A stretch of 64,000 nucleotides of DNA from Peristeroidobacter soli (GCF_004138485.1 NZ_RYEV01000006.1:669729-733728), one strand, 5' to 3'. Counted from the stretch's first letter, positions 53,816-63,354 are shown. The notes: a model not told the origin generated them from the sequence alone. A program made the numbers and translations.

Positions 53816-54907
53816 GTGGATTTCTCAAAACTACGAACCACCAGCAAAGTCACGGAGCAATGGAAATATCCGCTCGCGGTGGCGCATCGAACCGGGCGGC
53901 TGCAAGTGGACCGCGATCCGGATCACACGCTCTATTGGGAGGAGTATGGCAATCCGCGCGGCGAGCCGGTCATGGTCCTGCATGGCGGCCCCGGCGGCAC
54001 CAGCGCACCGTACCTCGCGCGTTTCTTCGATCCCGCACGCTATCGCGTGGTGCTGTTCGATCAGCGCGGTTGTGGCAAGAGCGAGCCCAGCGTGGCCGTG
54101 GCCGGACCGCGCCTCGCACTCACCAGAAATACTACCGATGACCTGGTGAACGATATCGAAGTGTTGCGTGACGCGCTCGGAATCAAAGGAAAGATGCATC
54201 TCTTTGGCGGCAGCTGGGGCAGCACGCTGGCGCTGGTCTACGCCATACGCCATCCCGAGAACGTTCAGACTCTGATCGTGCGCGGGATCTTCCTTGGGTC
54301 TCGCGCGGACCTGCTTTATATGTATCAGGGCAACGCGGCGGTATTCACCCAAACGCCCTACGCGCTCACTGAGCCGGGCGCCTACATCCACTATCCCGAC
54401 GAGTGGCGGGAATTCGTCGAAGTCATCCCGCCCGAGCAACGTGTCGACATGATTGCCGCGTACAAGGCGATCTTCGACATGACGCCCGCCAACGACGCGC
54501 AGAAGGAGCTGCAGTTGCGTGCCGCGCAAGCCTGGTCGATGTGGGAAGGCGCGATCTCCAACTTGATTCCGGACAACGCCGACCGCGGCAAGTTCGCGAA
54601 CGCCGAGTTCGCGCTCGGCCTGGCGCAGATCGAAGCGCATTACTTCAGCAATGGATTGTTCCTGCCACCGGACTACATCCTGAACAACGCCGCGCGCATT
54701 GCCGCCGTGGCGGTTCACATCGTGCATGGCCGTTTCGACCAGGTGTGTCCGCTGACGCAGGCCTCGCAGTTGGTCGACGCTCTGCGAGCAGCGGGCGCGC
54801 AGCCCGAGTCTTTCGTGAAGACGGCTGCCGGTCACAGCGCCATGGAGAGTGAGACCGTGCTGGCACTGACGGCGATCATGGACGGCCTGCCATCGATGGG
54901 GTCGTGA
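53816..54907 (+). CDS. pip: Prolyl aminopeptidase
   Basis: A 363-residue S33 peptidase without a signal peptide. The nucleophile S133 lies in GGSWGSTLAL, the oxyanion loop is LHGGPGG, FDQRGCGKS is a family hallmark, and the acid and base are in HGRFDQVCP and AAGHSAME. It removes N-terminal proline from peptides in the cytoplasm, so it would act after the OPT transporter whose gene follows with an overlap. The start is a GTG at 53816. Confidence 0.9.
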   Translation: MDFSKLRTTSKVTEQWKYPLAVAHRTGRLQVDRDPDHTLYWEEYGNPRGEPVMVLHGGPGGTSAPYLARFFDPARYRVVLFDQRGCGKSEPSVAVAGPRLALTRNTTDDLVNDIEVLRDALGIKGKMHLFGGSWGSTLALVYAIRHPENVQTLIVRGIFLGSRADLLYMYQGNAAVFTQTPYALTEPGAYIHYPDEWREFVEVIPPEQRVDMIAAYKAIFDMTPANDAQKELQLRAAQAWSMWEGAISNLIPDNADRGKFANAEFALGLAQIEAHYFSNGLFLPPDYILNNAARIAAVAVHIVHGRFDQVCPLTQASQLVDALRAAGAQPESFVKTAAGHSAMESETVLALTAIMDGLPSMGS

Positions 54908-57138
54908 TGGCGGCGGTGCCTTCGGTCCGGCCCTTCATTCCGGCGAGTGCCGCCGTTGCCGAGCTCACACTGCCGCATCTGCTGGTCGGCGTTTGCCTGG
55001 GAATTCTGTTCGGTGCCTCGTCATTGTATCTGGTGTTGAAGGTGGGCCTGACCATCGGTGCCTCGATTCCGGTCGCGGTGGTCTCGATCACGTTGTTTCG
55101 GACATTGGCACGATTGGGCATCGGCAAGGCGAGCATTCTTCAGAACAATATCGTGCAGACCACGGGCTCGGCCGGCGAGTCGATCGCCTTTGGGCTCGGC
55201 GTTACCATGCCGGCCATTCTCATCCTGGGCTTCGATCTCGAGATCGGCCGCGTGATCCTGGTCGGAATACTGGGCGGTCTGCTCGGTGCATTGCTGATGA
55301 TTCCGCTGCGCCGAGCGCTGATCGTCGAACAGCACGGCATCCTGAAATATCCGGAAGGCACGGCTTGCGCGGAGGTCCTCAAAGCTGGGGCGAGCCGCGA
55401 GGAGCATGCACTCGGCTCGGATGGAGGAACGTCGCTGACTGATGCGCAGATCGGGCGCGCCGCTCGCACCATCGTCACTGGCTTCGGCATCGGGCTCATC
55501 TACAAGCTGGCGGAGGGCGTGTTCAAACTTTGGAAAAGCACGTCGCAAGTCACCTTCGGTGCGCCGCTCGCCAAAGGCTCGATAGCCGCCGAGCTGTCGC
55601 CCGAACTGCTGGGCGTTGGATACATCATCGGGCCGCGCATTGCCGCGGTCATGGCGGGCGGCGGCTTGCTCGCCTCCATGGTGTTGATTCCCGCGATCCA
55701 ATTCTTCGGTTCCGCCGCGACACTGGCGATCGCGCCAGGCGAAATCCCCATCGCGGCGATGTCACCTCGCGATATCCGCAGCGCCTACATTCTGTACATC
55801 GGCGTGGGGGCGGTCACTGCGGGCGGACTCATCAGTCTGGCTCGCGCGATGCCCACCATTTGGCGTAGCGTGGCCGCGGGCTTCGGCGACTTCAATGCTC
55901 GGCGAGCATCAACGCAGGCGCCGCGCACCGAGCGTGACCTGTCGATGCATTGGGTGATGTTCGGCGTCGTGGTGTTGATCGCGATCATTCCGGGCGCATC
56001 GACGCTGAATCTGAACATCTTCGGCGCGCTGCTGGTGGTGTTGTTCGGCTTCATGTTCGTCACGGTCGCATCGCGGCTCACCGGCGAGCTCGGCTCCTCC
56101 TCATGCCCGATCTCCGGCATGACCGTGGCGACCTTGATGCTCACGTGCTTGATCTTCTTGATGTTGGGCTGGACCGGTTCGAGCTACTACGTGACCGCGC
56201 TGTCGGTCGGCAGCATCGTCTGTATCGCCGCTTCCAACGGCGGCACGATTTCCCAGGATCTGAAGACCGGATTTCTGATCGGCGCGACGCCGCGTTCACA
56301 ACAGATCGCGATCCTGGTGGGCACGCTCGCTTCGGCGCTGGCCTTGGGCCCGGTCCTGCTGGCGCTCAATCAAGCCGCGACTGTCTATGTACCGGTCGAT
56401 GCGGCGCCCGCCGTACTCAAACCAGCCGCGGTAGCGAGCCTGCCCACAGAGACATTGCAGGGGCCACAACGCGATCAGGACGAGGGCGTCTATCACGTGT
56501 GGCACAAGCCTGATCCTGACGGTGGAGCCGCGGCTCGCTACCTGGTTCGCGACGATGGCACGTTGGCTTATCTCGTCGATCCGGGCATCAACGGTAGCGT
56601 GCTGGCGCGCCCGGACGGCAGCAGCGTCACCAAGTTCGAAGCGCCCAAGGCGACATTGATGAGCTACATCATCAAAGGAATTCTCACCCAACAGCTGCCG
56701 TGGGGCCTGGTTTTGCTGGGCGCGATGATCGCCATCGTACTGGAGATGTGTGCGATTCCATGTTTGCCATTCGCTGTCGGCGTGTATCTGCCGATTTCAT
56801 CGTCCGCGCCGATCTTCATCGGCGGCGTCTTGCGTTGGCTGGTTGATCGTCGTGCGCGTGACGCGAGCTCGACGGAACTTTCGGAGGCTGAGCTCGCAGC
56901 GGCGGCCGATCGCAGCCCCGGCGTGCTGATGGCGTCAGGCTACATCGCGGGCGGAGCGATTGCTGGCATCGGGATCGCGTTCTCGGCCGGCGTACTCGGC
57001 GACTTCGATCGGGCAGTGACCAAGCTGATGAGCACGTCGAATCCGTTCTTTTCCGGCGCGGGCGCGGACTGGCTGTCGTTGCTGCCCTTTGTTCTGTTGA
57101 TGGTCGTGCTGTTTCGGGCGGCGGGGCGTACTCAATGA
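54907..57138 (+). CDS. OPT-family oligopeptide transporter
   Basis: A 743-residue polytopic protein with about 14-16 predicted helices. SILQNNIVQTTGSAGESIAF and KYPEGTACAEVLKAG are characteristic of prokaryotic OPT transporters, which import small peptides by proton symport. A hydrophilic loop of about 80 residues near residue 510-600 is longer than usual. The ATG at 54907 overlaps the pip stop. It would bring periplasmic cleavage products to the cytosol. Confidence 0.9.
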   Translation: MAAVPSVRPFIPASAAVAELTLPHLLVGVCLGILFGASSLYLVLKVGLTIGASIPVAVVSITLFRTLARLGIGKASILQNNIVQTTGSAGESIAFGLGVTMPAILILGFDLEIGRVILVGILGGLLGALLMIPLRRALIVEQHGILKYPEGTACAEVLKAGASREEHALGSDGGTSLTDAQIGRAARTIVTGFGIGLIYKLAEGVFKLWKSTSQVTFGAPLAKGSIAAELSPELLGVGYIIGPRIAAVMAGGGLLASMVLIPAIQFFGSAATLAIAPGEIPIAAMSPRDIRSAYILYIGVGAVTAGGLISLARAMPTIWRSVAAGFGDFNARRASTQAPRTERDLSMHWVMFGVVVLIAIIPGASTLNLNIFGALLVVLFGFMFVTVASRLTGELGSSSCPISGMTVATLMLTCLIFLMLGWTGSSYYVTALSVGSIVCIAASNGGTISQDLKTGFLIGATPRSQQIAILVGTLASALALGPVLLALNQAATVYVPVDAAPAVLKPAAVASLPTETLQGPQRDQDEGVYHVWHKPDPDGGAAARYLVRDDGTLAYLVDPGINGSVLARPDGSSVTKFEAPKATLMSYIIKGILTQQLPWGLVLLGAMIAIVLEMCAIPCLPFAVGVYLPISSSAPIFIGGVLRWLVDRRARDASSTELSEAELAAAADRSPGVLMASGYIAGGAIAGIGIAFSAGVLGDFDRAVTKLMSTSNPFFSGAGADWLSLLPFVLLMVVLFRAAGRTQ

Positions 57139-58907
57139 TGCAAGGTCGAATGTCAATGCCAATGATCATGACGCGCGGCGCGCGGCTGTTTGTGATGGCG
57201 ATCGCGGGCATTCTATTGAGCGGTCCTGCACTGTGCTTTGCCGGTGAAAGCACCATCGAGCCCGTGGTCGATCAGCTGATGTCGGATCGCGGTCTCGGAC
57301 CGGTGAGCGGTCCCGGCTGCGCGATCAGTGTCACGAAGCACGATGCCGTGACTTTTTCAAAAGGCTACGGCGCGGCGGATATCGAGCATCGCGCACCGTT
57401 CACGCCGCAAACGGTGTCAGAGGCGGGCTCGGTCGCCAAGCAATTCACTGCCGCTGCCGTGCTGATGCTGGCCGAACGCGGCAAGCTGACGCTCGACGAC
57501 GACATTCGAACGTATCTTCCGGAGATGCCGAGCTACGGCGCGAAGATTACAATTGCCGATCTGCTCCATCACACCAGCGGCATTCGCGAATGGAGCTCGC
57601 TGGCCGCGCTGCGCGGCTCGCCACGCTTCTACCGCAAGATCTATGGCATGGAGGATCTGCTGAAGATCCTCGCCAGGCAGACCACGCTGAACTTCGAGCC
57701 CGGCACTGCGTTCGAGTATTCCAACAGCAACTACGGCCTGCTCACGGTCATCATCGAGCGGGTGAGCGGCATGTCGGCCGCCGAGTTCGGCAGGCAGCAG
57801 TTGTTCGTGCCACTGGGCATGCACGACTCACAGTGGCGCGACGACCTGCGCCGTATCGTTCCCGATCGCGCCATCGCTTACCGCCGCAAGGACGCGGGCT
57901 ATGAGCTGGCAATGCCGTTCGAAAACGTTTATGGCCACGGCGCATTGCTGACCACCGTCGGGGACTTGCAGCGCTGGAACCATGCGTTGCTCAAAGGTGG
58001 GCTGTCGGCTTTTGTCACGAGCAAGATGCTGACGCCGGGCCGGCTACGTAGCGGTGCGGTGCGCAGCTATGGCGCCGGCATTTTTCTCGAAACCTATCGC
58101 GGTCATCGCGTCTATCGGCACAGCGGGCGCACGGCTGGTTATACGGCTCAGCTGTGGGGCTTCCCCGATGACGACGTTTCCATTGCGCTCCTTTGCAACG
58201 TTCAAGCGGGAAACGTCGGCGCCTTGGCCGCCGGCATCGCCGATGCGTCCCTGAATCTTCCGAGACCTGCTGCGCGCCCGACGGAAGATAAGCGCACTCC
58301 ACCGGCAGGCCGCGCCACTTACTACCGTTCGGAGCGCGGCATACTGCTCGCCGTCAGCGGTGCCGCGTCGGAGCGTTACGTGGATATTTTCATCGGGAAG
58401 GGGCCGATGAAGCTGATTGCTTCGGAAACGCCGGGGAAGCTGACCACCGCCGAGTATCACGATGCCCTGTCGTTCAGCGACGAGGATGCGGACCACATCG
58501 TGGTGCAGCTCGAAACGAGTGAGCCCATCAGGTTTACCAAGGAGGCGAACGCACCGCGACCCTCCGGCGTCCTCGACGGTCGCTACTTCAGTTCCGAGCT
58601 CGACCGCAGTTACGAGGTCGGGCGAAGAGGCGACACCACTGTGATGACACTTGCCGCCGCCGACGCCGATGACTCCGTCAGCTTCCGCTTGGAGTGGCTG
58701 AACGGTGCCAGTTATCTCGCCAAGGCAGAAACCACCAGTGGCTCGCTCGGCGACTACATCGTGACATTCCACGCTCCGGCCCGCGGCATCCCGGCTACAG
58801 TGAGCATGTCTTCGGTCGCCGGCCTGGGTGGCATCGCGAACCTGGTTCTTACCAAGCGTGACGATGGGGCAGTGGCGGCCAAGTGTACTCCTGGAGATTC
58901 ACAATGA
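57135..58907 (+). CDS. Exported beta-lactamase-family serine hydrolase (third)
   Basis: A 590-residue serine hydrolase with a signal peptide ending near LCFAG. The SxxK motif is S99-V-A-K102, the tyrosine motif is YSNSNYG, and the HSGRTAG segment is the third. A C-terminal beta domain of about 190 residues follows, as in D-aminopeptidase-like family members. It overlaps both neighbours by 4 bases. Hydrolysis of D-amino-acid-containing peptides is a reasonable inference. Confidence 0.87.
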   Translation: MMQGRMSMPMIMTRGARLFVMAIAGILLSGPALCFAGESTIEPVVDQLMSDRGLGPVSGPGCAISVTKHDAVTFSKGYGAADIEHRAPFTPQTVSEAGSVAKQFTAAAVLMLAERGKLTLDDDIRTYLPEMPSYGAKITIADLLHHTSGIREWSSLAALRGSPRFYRKIYGMEDLLKILARQTTLNFEPGTAFEYSNSNYGLLTVIIERVSGMSAAEFGRQQLFVPLGMHDSQWRDDLRRIVPDRAIAYRRKDAGYELAMPFENVYGHGALLTTVGDLQRWNHALLKGGLSAFVTSKMLTPGRLRSGAVRSYGAGIFLETYRGHRVYRHSGRTAGYTAQLWGFPDDDVSIALLCNVQAGNVGALAAGIADASLNLPRPAARPTEDKRTPPAGRATYYRSERGILLAVSGAASERYVDIFIGKGPMKLIASETPGKLTTAEYHDALSFSDEDADHIVVQLETSEPIRFTKEANAPRPSGVLDGRYFSSELDRSYEVGRRGDTTVMTLAAADADDSVSFRLEWLNGASYLAKAETTSGSLGDYIVTFHAPARGIPATVSMSSVAGLGGIANLVLTKRDDGAVAAKCTPGDSQ

Positions 58908-59881
58908 CTGCACTGTCTCTCGCCGACATCGAAGCAACCCAGCGGTTGATTTCGCAGCATGTCACTCGCACGCCCGTTTTCGATTGGCGCGGACGAGAGA
59001 TCGAGGCTCGCGTGGCTCCAGATACTCGAGTCAATCTCAAGCTCGAGCTGTTCCAGCATTCGGGCTCGTTCAAGGCTCGCGGCGCGCTGTCGGTCATGCT
59101 CCGATTGCCACCTGACGCCTTGGCGCGCGGTGTCACTGCTGTAAGTGCGGGCAATCACGCCATCGCCACCGCATTCGCCGCGCGCCAGTTAGGCATCTCG
59201 GCCAAGGTTGTGATGATTGCGACTGCCAACCCGGCCCGGGTAGCCAGTGCACGTGCTTACGGCGCCGAAGTTCTGCTGGCACCCGACGGCAAGACGGCCT
59301 TCGAGTGGGTCGAGCGAATCGCAGCCGACGAAGGCCGCACATTCGTGCATCCATTCGACGGACCGTTCACGGCGCTGGGCACGGCGACGTTGGGGCTGGA
59401 ATGGTTGCAGCAAGCGGGACAGCTCGATGCAGTCATCGTACCGATCGGCGGTGGAGGACTGTGCGGCGGCGTAGCGTCCGCTGTCAAACTACTGCAGCCG
59501 ACCTGCAAGGTTTATGGCGTGGAGCCGCGAGGTGCGGCGACCATGCATCGGAGCTTTGCTGAAAATGCACCCGTGACGCATGCGACCAATTCGACGATCG
59601 CCGACAGCCTCGCGCCGCCATTTGCGCTGCCTTACAGCTATCAGCTGTGTCGCGCAAATGTGGATGAAATCGTTCTCGTGGACGACGACGAGTTGCGAGA
59701 AACCATGGCGTTGCTGTTCCGGGCCATGAAGCTTGCGGTCGAGCCCGCTGGCGCGGCAGCGTCGGCTGCCCTGATTGGTCCGTTGCGTGAACGGCTCGCC
59801 GGCAGCCGCGTCGGGGTCTTGGTCTGCGGAGCAAACATCGACATGGCGAGCTTCGCCGCACATATCGGCGCACGCGCGTAG
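58904..59881 (+). CDS. Threonine/serine dehydratase-like PLP enzyme
   Basis: A 325-residue fold-type II PLP protein. The Schiff-base lysine is K57 in SGSFKARGA, and GGGGLCGG is the phosphate-binding loop. No C-terminal regulatory ACT domain is present, so it resembles the catabolic type, including EutB-like dehydratases. The ATG at 58904 has CTGGAG 7 bases upstream and overlaps the previous stop. With the next gene it forms a dehydratase/cyclodeaminase pair. Confidence 0.87.
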   Translation: MTALSLADIEATQRLISQHVTRTPVFDWRGREIEARVAPDTRVNLKLELFQHSGSFKARGALSVMLRLPPDALARGVTAVSAGNHAIATAFAARQLGISAKVVMIATANPARVASARAYGAEVLLAPDGKTAFEWVERIAADEGRTFVHPFDGPFTALGTATLGLEWLQQAGQLDAVIVPIGGGGLCGGVASAVKLLQPTCKVYGVEPRGAATMHRSFAENAPVTHATNSTIADSLAPPFALPYSYQLCRANVDEIVLVDDDELRETMALLFRAMKLAVEPAGAAASAALIGPLRERLAGSRVGVLVCGANIDMASFAAHIGARA

Positions 59882-59917
59882 CCTGCGCGCTCGCTCGTTT
59901 TCTGTCGGTTCCTGCAA

Positions 59918-59945
59918 CGAGCGCCGGATTCGTCCGGCAAGCTCG
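59918..59945. terminator. Stable TTCG-loop hairpin before the cyclodeaminase gene
   Basis: GCCGGA and TCCGGC form a perfect 6-base stem around a TTCG tetraloop (59923-59938), extended outward by CGAGC/GCTCG with an AA bulge. The structure lies between two co-directional genes. No T-run follows directly, although a T-rich stretch occurs at about 59967-59976. It may reduce read-through. Confidence 0.4.
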
Positions 59946-59996
59946 CTGGCTGCGCGCCGGCATAAGTTTGTTTTCTTATCCAGTGGGTTGATAGTC

Positions 59997-60950
59997 ATGC
60001 GGTACATTCCCGAAGAAATCTCGGCGCGCCTCGCCACGCCTGAACTCGCGGCACAGGCCGCCATGCAGGCGCTGACAGCCGTGGCTCAGTCTGGAAGCAC
60101 GACATTTCCCGTCGTCGTGGCACACGGCAGCGATGCGAAGAATCGCTTTTCCATCAAGTCCGGCAGTACCGAGCAGCTTGCGGGGTTGAAGGTCGGGTCC
60201 TATTGGTACGCCAATTCCGCTCGCGGCGTGCTGTGCCACAGTTCCTGCATTCTGCTGTTCGATCAAACGATCGGCCACATCGATACCGTCATCGAGGCTA
60301 CCAAGGCGAACGCATATCGCACGGCAGCCGCGAACGCGCTCGCGGTGACCCATCTTGCACGACGTGAAGCGTCGCGCCTTGCCGTCTTCGGCGCCGGCAA
60401 TCAGGCGTTCTACGAATGCACCGCGCTCATGAGCGTGCGGCCGATCCAGGAGATTTTGATCGTCAACCGCACGGCCGCGCGGGCGGATGAGCTTGCGAGC
60501 AAGTTGCGTGCGAAGGGCGTCTCAGTCGCAGTCGTGGCGGCAGCGGAGGCTTGCGCGAAGGCGGATATCATCGTCACGGTGACGGGTTCGCGTCAGCCGC
60601 TGTTCGATGCGACGGCAGTCAGGCCGGGCACACATATTTCATGCATGGGGGCGGATGCGGTCGGCAAGCAGGAGTTGCCGCCGGAGTTGCTGGCCCACGC
60701 GCAGCTCTATTGCGACTCGGTCGAGCAATCTCTGAGCATCGGTGAGTTTCAGCACATCGCAGCGGCGGTGCGCGCGGGCGTGAACCGGCCCACCAACCTT
60801 GGCGAAGTTCTTTCCGGTCGCTCCCCGGGCCGTATCGACGATCAGGCGATTACCGTCTTCGACAGCTCAGGCCTGGCGTTACAGGATCTGTATATGGGCG
60901 CACTACTGCTGCAGGAAGCGCAGCGCCAGGGACTTGTTGAAAGTCCGTGA
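59997..60950 (+). CDS. Ornithine cyclodeaminase/mu-crystallin family protein
   Basis: A 317-residue NAD(P)-dependent protein. The Rossmann motif is FGAGNQA near residue 134, preceded by ATKANAYRTAAANALA, which is typical of the family. Members include ornithine cyclodeaminase, alanine dehydrogenase, ketimine reductase and EutC-type proteins. It follows the dehydratase-like gene by 115 bases, as in eutB-eutC pairs of ectoine catabolism, though other ectoine genes are missing here. The ATG at 59997 lacks a strong ribosome site but begins the conserved domain. Confidence 0.85.
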   Translation: MRYIPEEISARLATPELAAQAAMQALTAVAQSGSTTFPVVVAHGSDAKNRFSIKSGSTEQLAGLKVGSYWYANSARGVLCHSSCILLFDQTIGHIDTVIEATKANAYRTAAANALAVTHLARREASRLAVFGAGNQAFYECTALMSVRPIQEILIVNRTAARADELASKLRAKGVSVAVVAAAEACAKADIIVTVTGSRQPLFDATAVRPGTHISCMGADAVGKQELPPELLAHAQLYCDSVEQSLSIGEFQHIAAAVRAGVNRPTNLGEVLSGRSPGRIDDQAITVFDSSGLALQDLYMGALLLQEAQRQGLVESP

Positions 60951-61022
60951 GCCCGGTCACATCGTCACGTCGGCTTCGCGACGGCTGTGGTCCGCAAAAA
61001 ATTCGATCTCGGCCTCTGGAGT

Positions 61023-61954
61023 GGCCAGTTGCCGTAACTATGGCATCATCGCGGCGTGCTGAGCGCGTTCTCCATCATCGTTCGTCTGGCCTGGGGTCCG
61101 CTCCAAGTGGTGCGGGCTCTTGCTTCGGCCGCGCGAATCTTTGGAAGCGGAGATTCTGTTTCTACGTCGCCAGCTGGCGCTGTATCGCGAACGCGGCGTG
61201 AAGCCGAGGCAGGTGGATGCCGCCACCCGAGTCACATTGACGTTTCTGTCGCGCTGGTTCGACTGGCGATCTGCATTGGTGATTGTCCGGCCTGAAACGT
61301 TGATTTGGCTGGCATCGAGCGGGCTTCAGGCTGTGGTGGCGGTGGAAGTCTCGGTCAGGGCGGCTAACGATTCCGAAGGAGCTACGTGAGCTGATCCGAA
61401 TAGCGCGACAGAATCCGGCATGGGGTCAAGAACGCATCGCGAACGAATTGCTGTTGAAGCTCGGCCTTCAGGTGTCACCACGCACGGTGGCCAAGTACAT
61501 GCCGCGACCTGCGCCAGGACGGCCACTCGGAGACCAAGGATGGTCGACCTTCCTGCGAAATCACGCACGAGCCATCATTGCTCGTGATTTCTGTGTCGCG
61601 GTGACGAGCACATTCCGAGTCTTGTACGTGCTCGTCGTCATCGAGCATCACAGCCGTCGACTAAACCATTTCAACGTGACGGCGCATCCGACCGCGCAAT
61701 GGACGCGGCAGCAACTACGCGAGGCGGTCGGATACGAGGAGCAATACGCGTACCTGTTGCACGATCGGGACAGCATCTTCTCGACCGAGGTGGATGAGTC
61801 CATCGAGCGGCTGGGTCTGCGGGTCTTGAAGAGTCCGCCGAGAAGTCCTAAGGCGAACGCTCTGTGTGAACTCGTGCTCGGGACCCTTCGCAGAGAATGT
61901 TTGGACTGGCTCATTCCGCTCTCGGAAGCGCATCTGCATCAGAGCCTGAGATGA
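61023..61954 (+). mobile_element. Degenerate DDE transposase, copy A
   Basis: The left boundary is shared with copy B (from TGGCCAG through GGCGTGCTGAG). The coding region reads LSAFSIIVRLAW, then after a frameshift ESLEAEILFLRRQLALYRER, and after another RELIRIARQNPAWGQERIAN. The second half (from 61448) contains catalytic segments ARDFCVAV, LLHDRDSIF and ANALCELV of an rve-type DDE transposase (IS3/IS481-like). At least two frameshifts make it inactive. The gene ends early at LHQSLR. Confidence 0.8.
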
Positions 61955-62087
61955 TGGCCGTTTGTGTCGAGGCTGTATTCCTCTCAAAGCCTCAGCCCGA
62001 CCCGTAACTGCTGGGGCCAGCCAATCACGCGGTCACCATCGCAAGTGCTGCGGCTGAGGGTCTTGGCAAGTCGACGCGGGGCGAGGC

Positions 62088-62443
62088 GTGCATCCGAATG
62101 ACCTCGATGCCATGGACAGCAGCCTCTTGGGGCCCGAAGTCATTGCGACCAATGCCGAGGCGGTAGCGCCCTTTGTCACGGGACTCACGGCTGCCAACTA
62201 TGCACTCAATCTGTATCAGGTGGTGAACGGTGCGAGGACCGATGGCTGGGCGGGGTTTAGCTACGCCATGATCGATGCGTGCGTAACCACGGTGCTGGCC
62301 CGAGGCGGCTGGTACGGCGCCGGCGGCGCTGTGGCTTACAATGCCATCGGCGGCTCGAAGACGATTGGGAAGTCCTCGACCTGGCCGGGCAGCTGGAGGC
62401 CCTGCAGGCGCTCGCCCTGCAGTGTGCGATGGAATCAGAGTGA
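62088..62443 (+). pseudogene. Hypothetical protein, probably frameshifted
   Basis: From GTG 62088 the frame encodes about 87 credible residues (LGPEVIATNAEAVAPFVTGL, ALNLYQVVNGARTDGWAGF, RGGWYGAGGAVAYNAIGG) with weakly hydrophobic, glycine-rich helices. After about 62345 the sense passes to another frame reading LEDDWEVLDLAGQLEALQAL, which ends at 62443. A single indel would join the two. It resembles the C-terminal part of a secreted or polymorphic-toxin-like protein, but no family is assigned. Confidence 0.4.
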
Positions 62444-62446
62444 GGG

Positions 62447-62887
62447 GTGGATTTGAATCACACGTTTATTGAGCGGATGTTTTTGCGCGACTGCGCGTTT
62501 TTGATGCGCATCGGACATCGCGAGGGCGATGGCTTATGGCATTTCGGGGCGCTCGCCACGAGCATCACGCTCTCGAGCCTCGCGTTCTTCGCGTTTGCGG
62601 TGAATTGCGTGGTATTCAAAGAGGCGATACCTCGCGAGATCAATCTGCTGGCGGCGTCGCGCGAAGTCCTGCTCGTTGAAATTTTTGTGCTTGTCTTTGG
62701 CATCCGTGCCTGGGTCAACTACCGGCTCAGGTGCTTCAAGGGCAACATGCGATCGGTTCGGCAGTACCAGCGCGGTATGGATCTGTTTTGGTGGCTGATG
62801 GCGACGGTCGTGGCGGTCGCGGCGGCGGTCGGCTCGGGGGTTGTGTTGTTCATTGCGCATCAGTCCGGGGCTGGCCAGCTTCTGTAA
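62447..62887 (+). CDS. Small membrane protein truncated by the transposase copy
   Basis: A 146-residue protein with three predicted helices (TLSSLAFFAFAVNCVVF, VLLVEIFVLVFGIRAW, FWWLMATVVAVAAAVGSGVV). It starts 3 bases after the preceding frame ends, with GAGGGG nearby, so the two are probably coupled. The last residues (GQLL) are encoded by the left end of transposase copy B, so the original protein may have been longer. A membrane immunity-type role is speculative. Confidence 0.6.
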   Translation: MDLNHTFIERMFLRDCAFLMRIGHREGDGLWHFGALATSITLSSLAFFAFAVNCVVFKEAIPREINLLAASREVLLVEIFVLVFGIRAWVNYRLRCFKGNMRSVRQYQRGMDLFWWLMATVVAVAAAVGSGVVLFIAHQSGAGQLL

Positions 62888-63354
62888 CCATGGCATGATC
62901 ACGGCGTGCTGAGTGCGTTCTCCATCATCGTTCGTCTTGCCTGGGACCTGATCCAGTGGTGCGGGCTCCTATTTCGGCCGCGTGAGTCGCTGGAAGCGGA
63001 GATCCTGTTTCTACGCCGCCAGCTAGCGCTGTATCGGGAGCGGGGCGTGAAGCCGAGGTGGGTCGATGCGGCGACCCGAGTGATGCTGGCGCTTCTATCG
63101 CGGTGCTTCGACTGGCGATCGGCGTTGGTGGTCGTCCGGCCAGCAACACTGATTCGCGGGCATCGAGCGGGCTTTCGGCCGTGGTGGCGATGGAAGTCGC
63201 ACGCACGAGCGATCATCGCGTGTGATTTCTGTGTCGCGGTCTTGTACGTGCTCGTCGTCATCGAACATCATAGCCGTCGACTGATTCATTTTAACGTCAC
63301 AGCGTATCCGACCGCGCAATGGACGCGGCAGCAGCTGCGAGAGGCGTTGGGATA
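62873..63354 (+). mobile_element. Internally deleted DDE transposase, copy B
   Basis: This copy begins with the same left end as copy A and encodes SAFSIIVRLAWDLIQW, ESLEAEILFLRRQLALYRER and GVKPRWVDAATRVMLALLSR in one frame. WRWKS is then joined directly to HARAIIACDFCVAVLYVLVV, showing an internal deletion of roughly 90 residues. The frame stops after QLREALG, before the second aspartate and the glutamate of the active site. It cannot be active. Confidence 0.8.
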
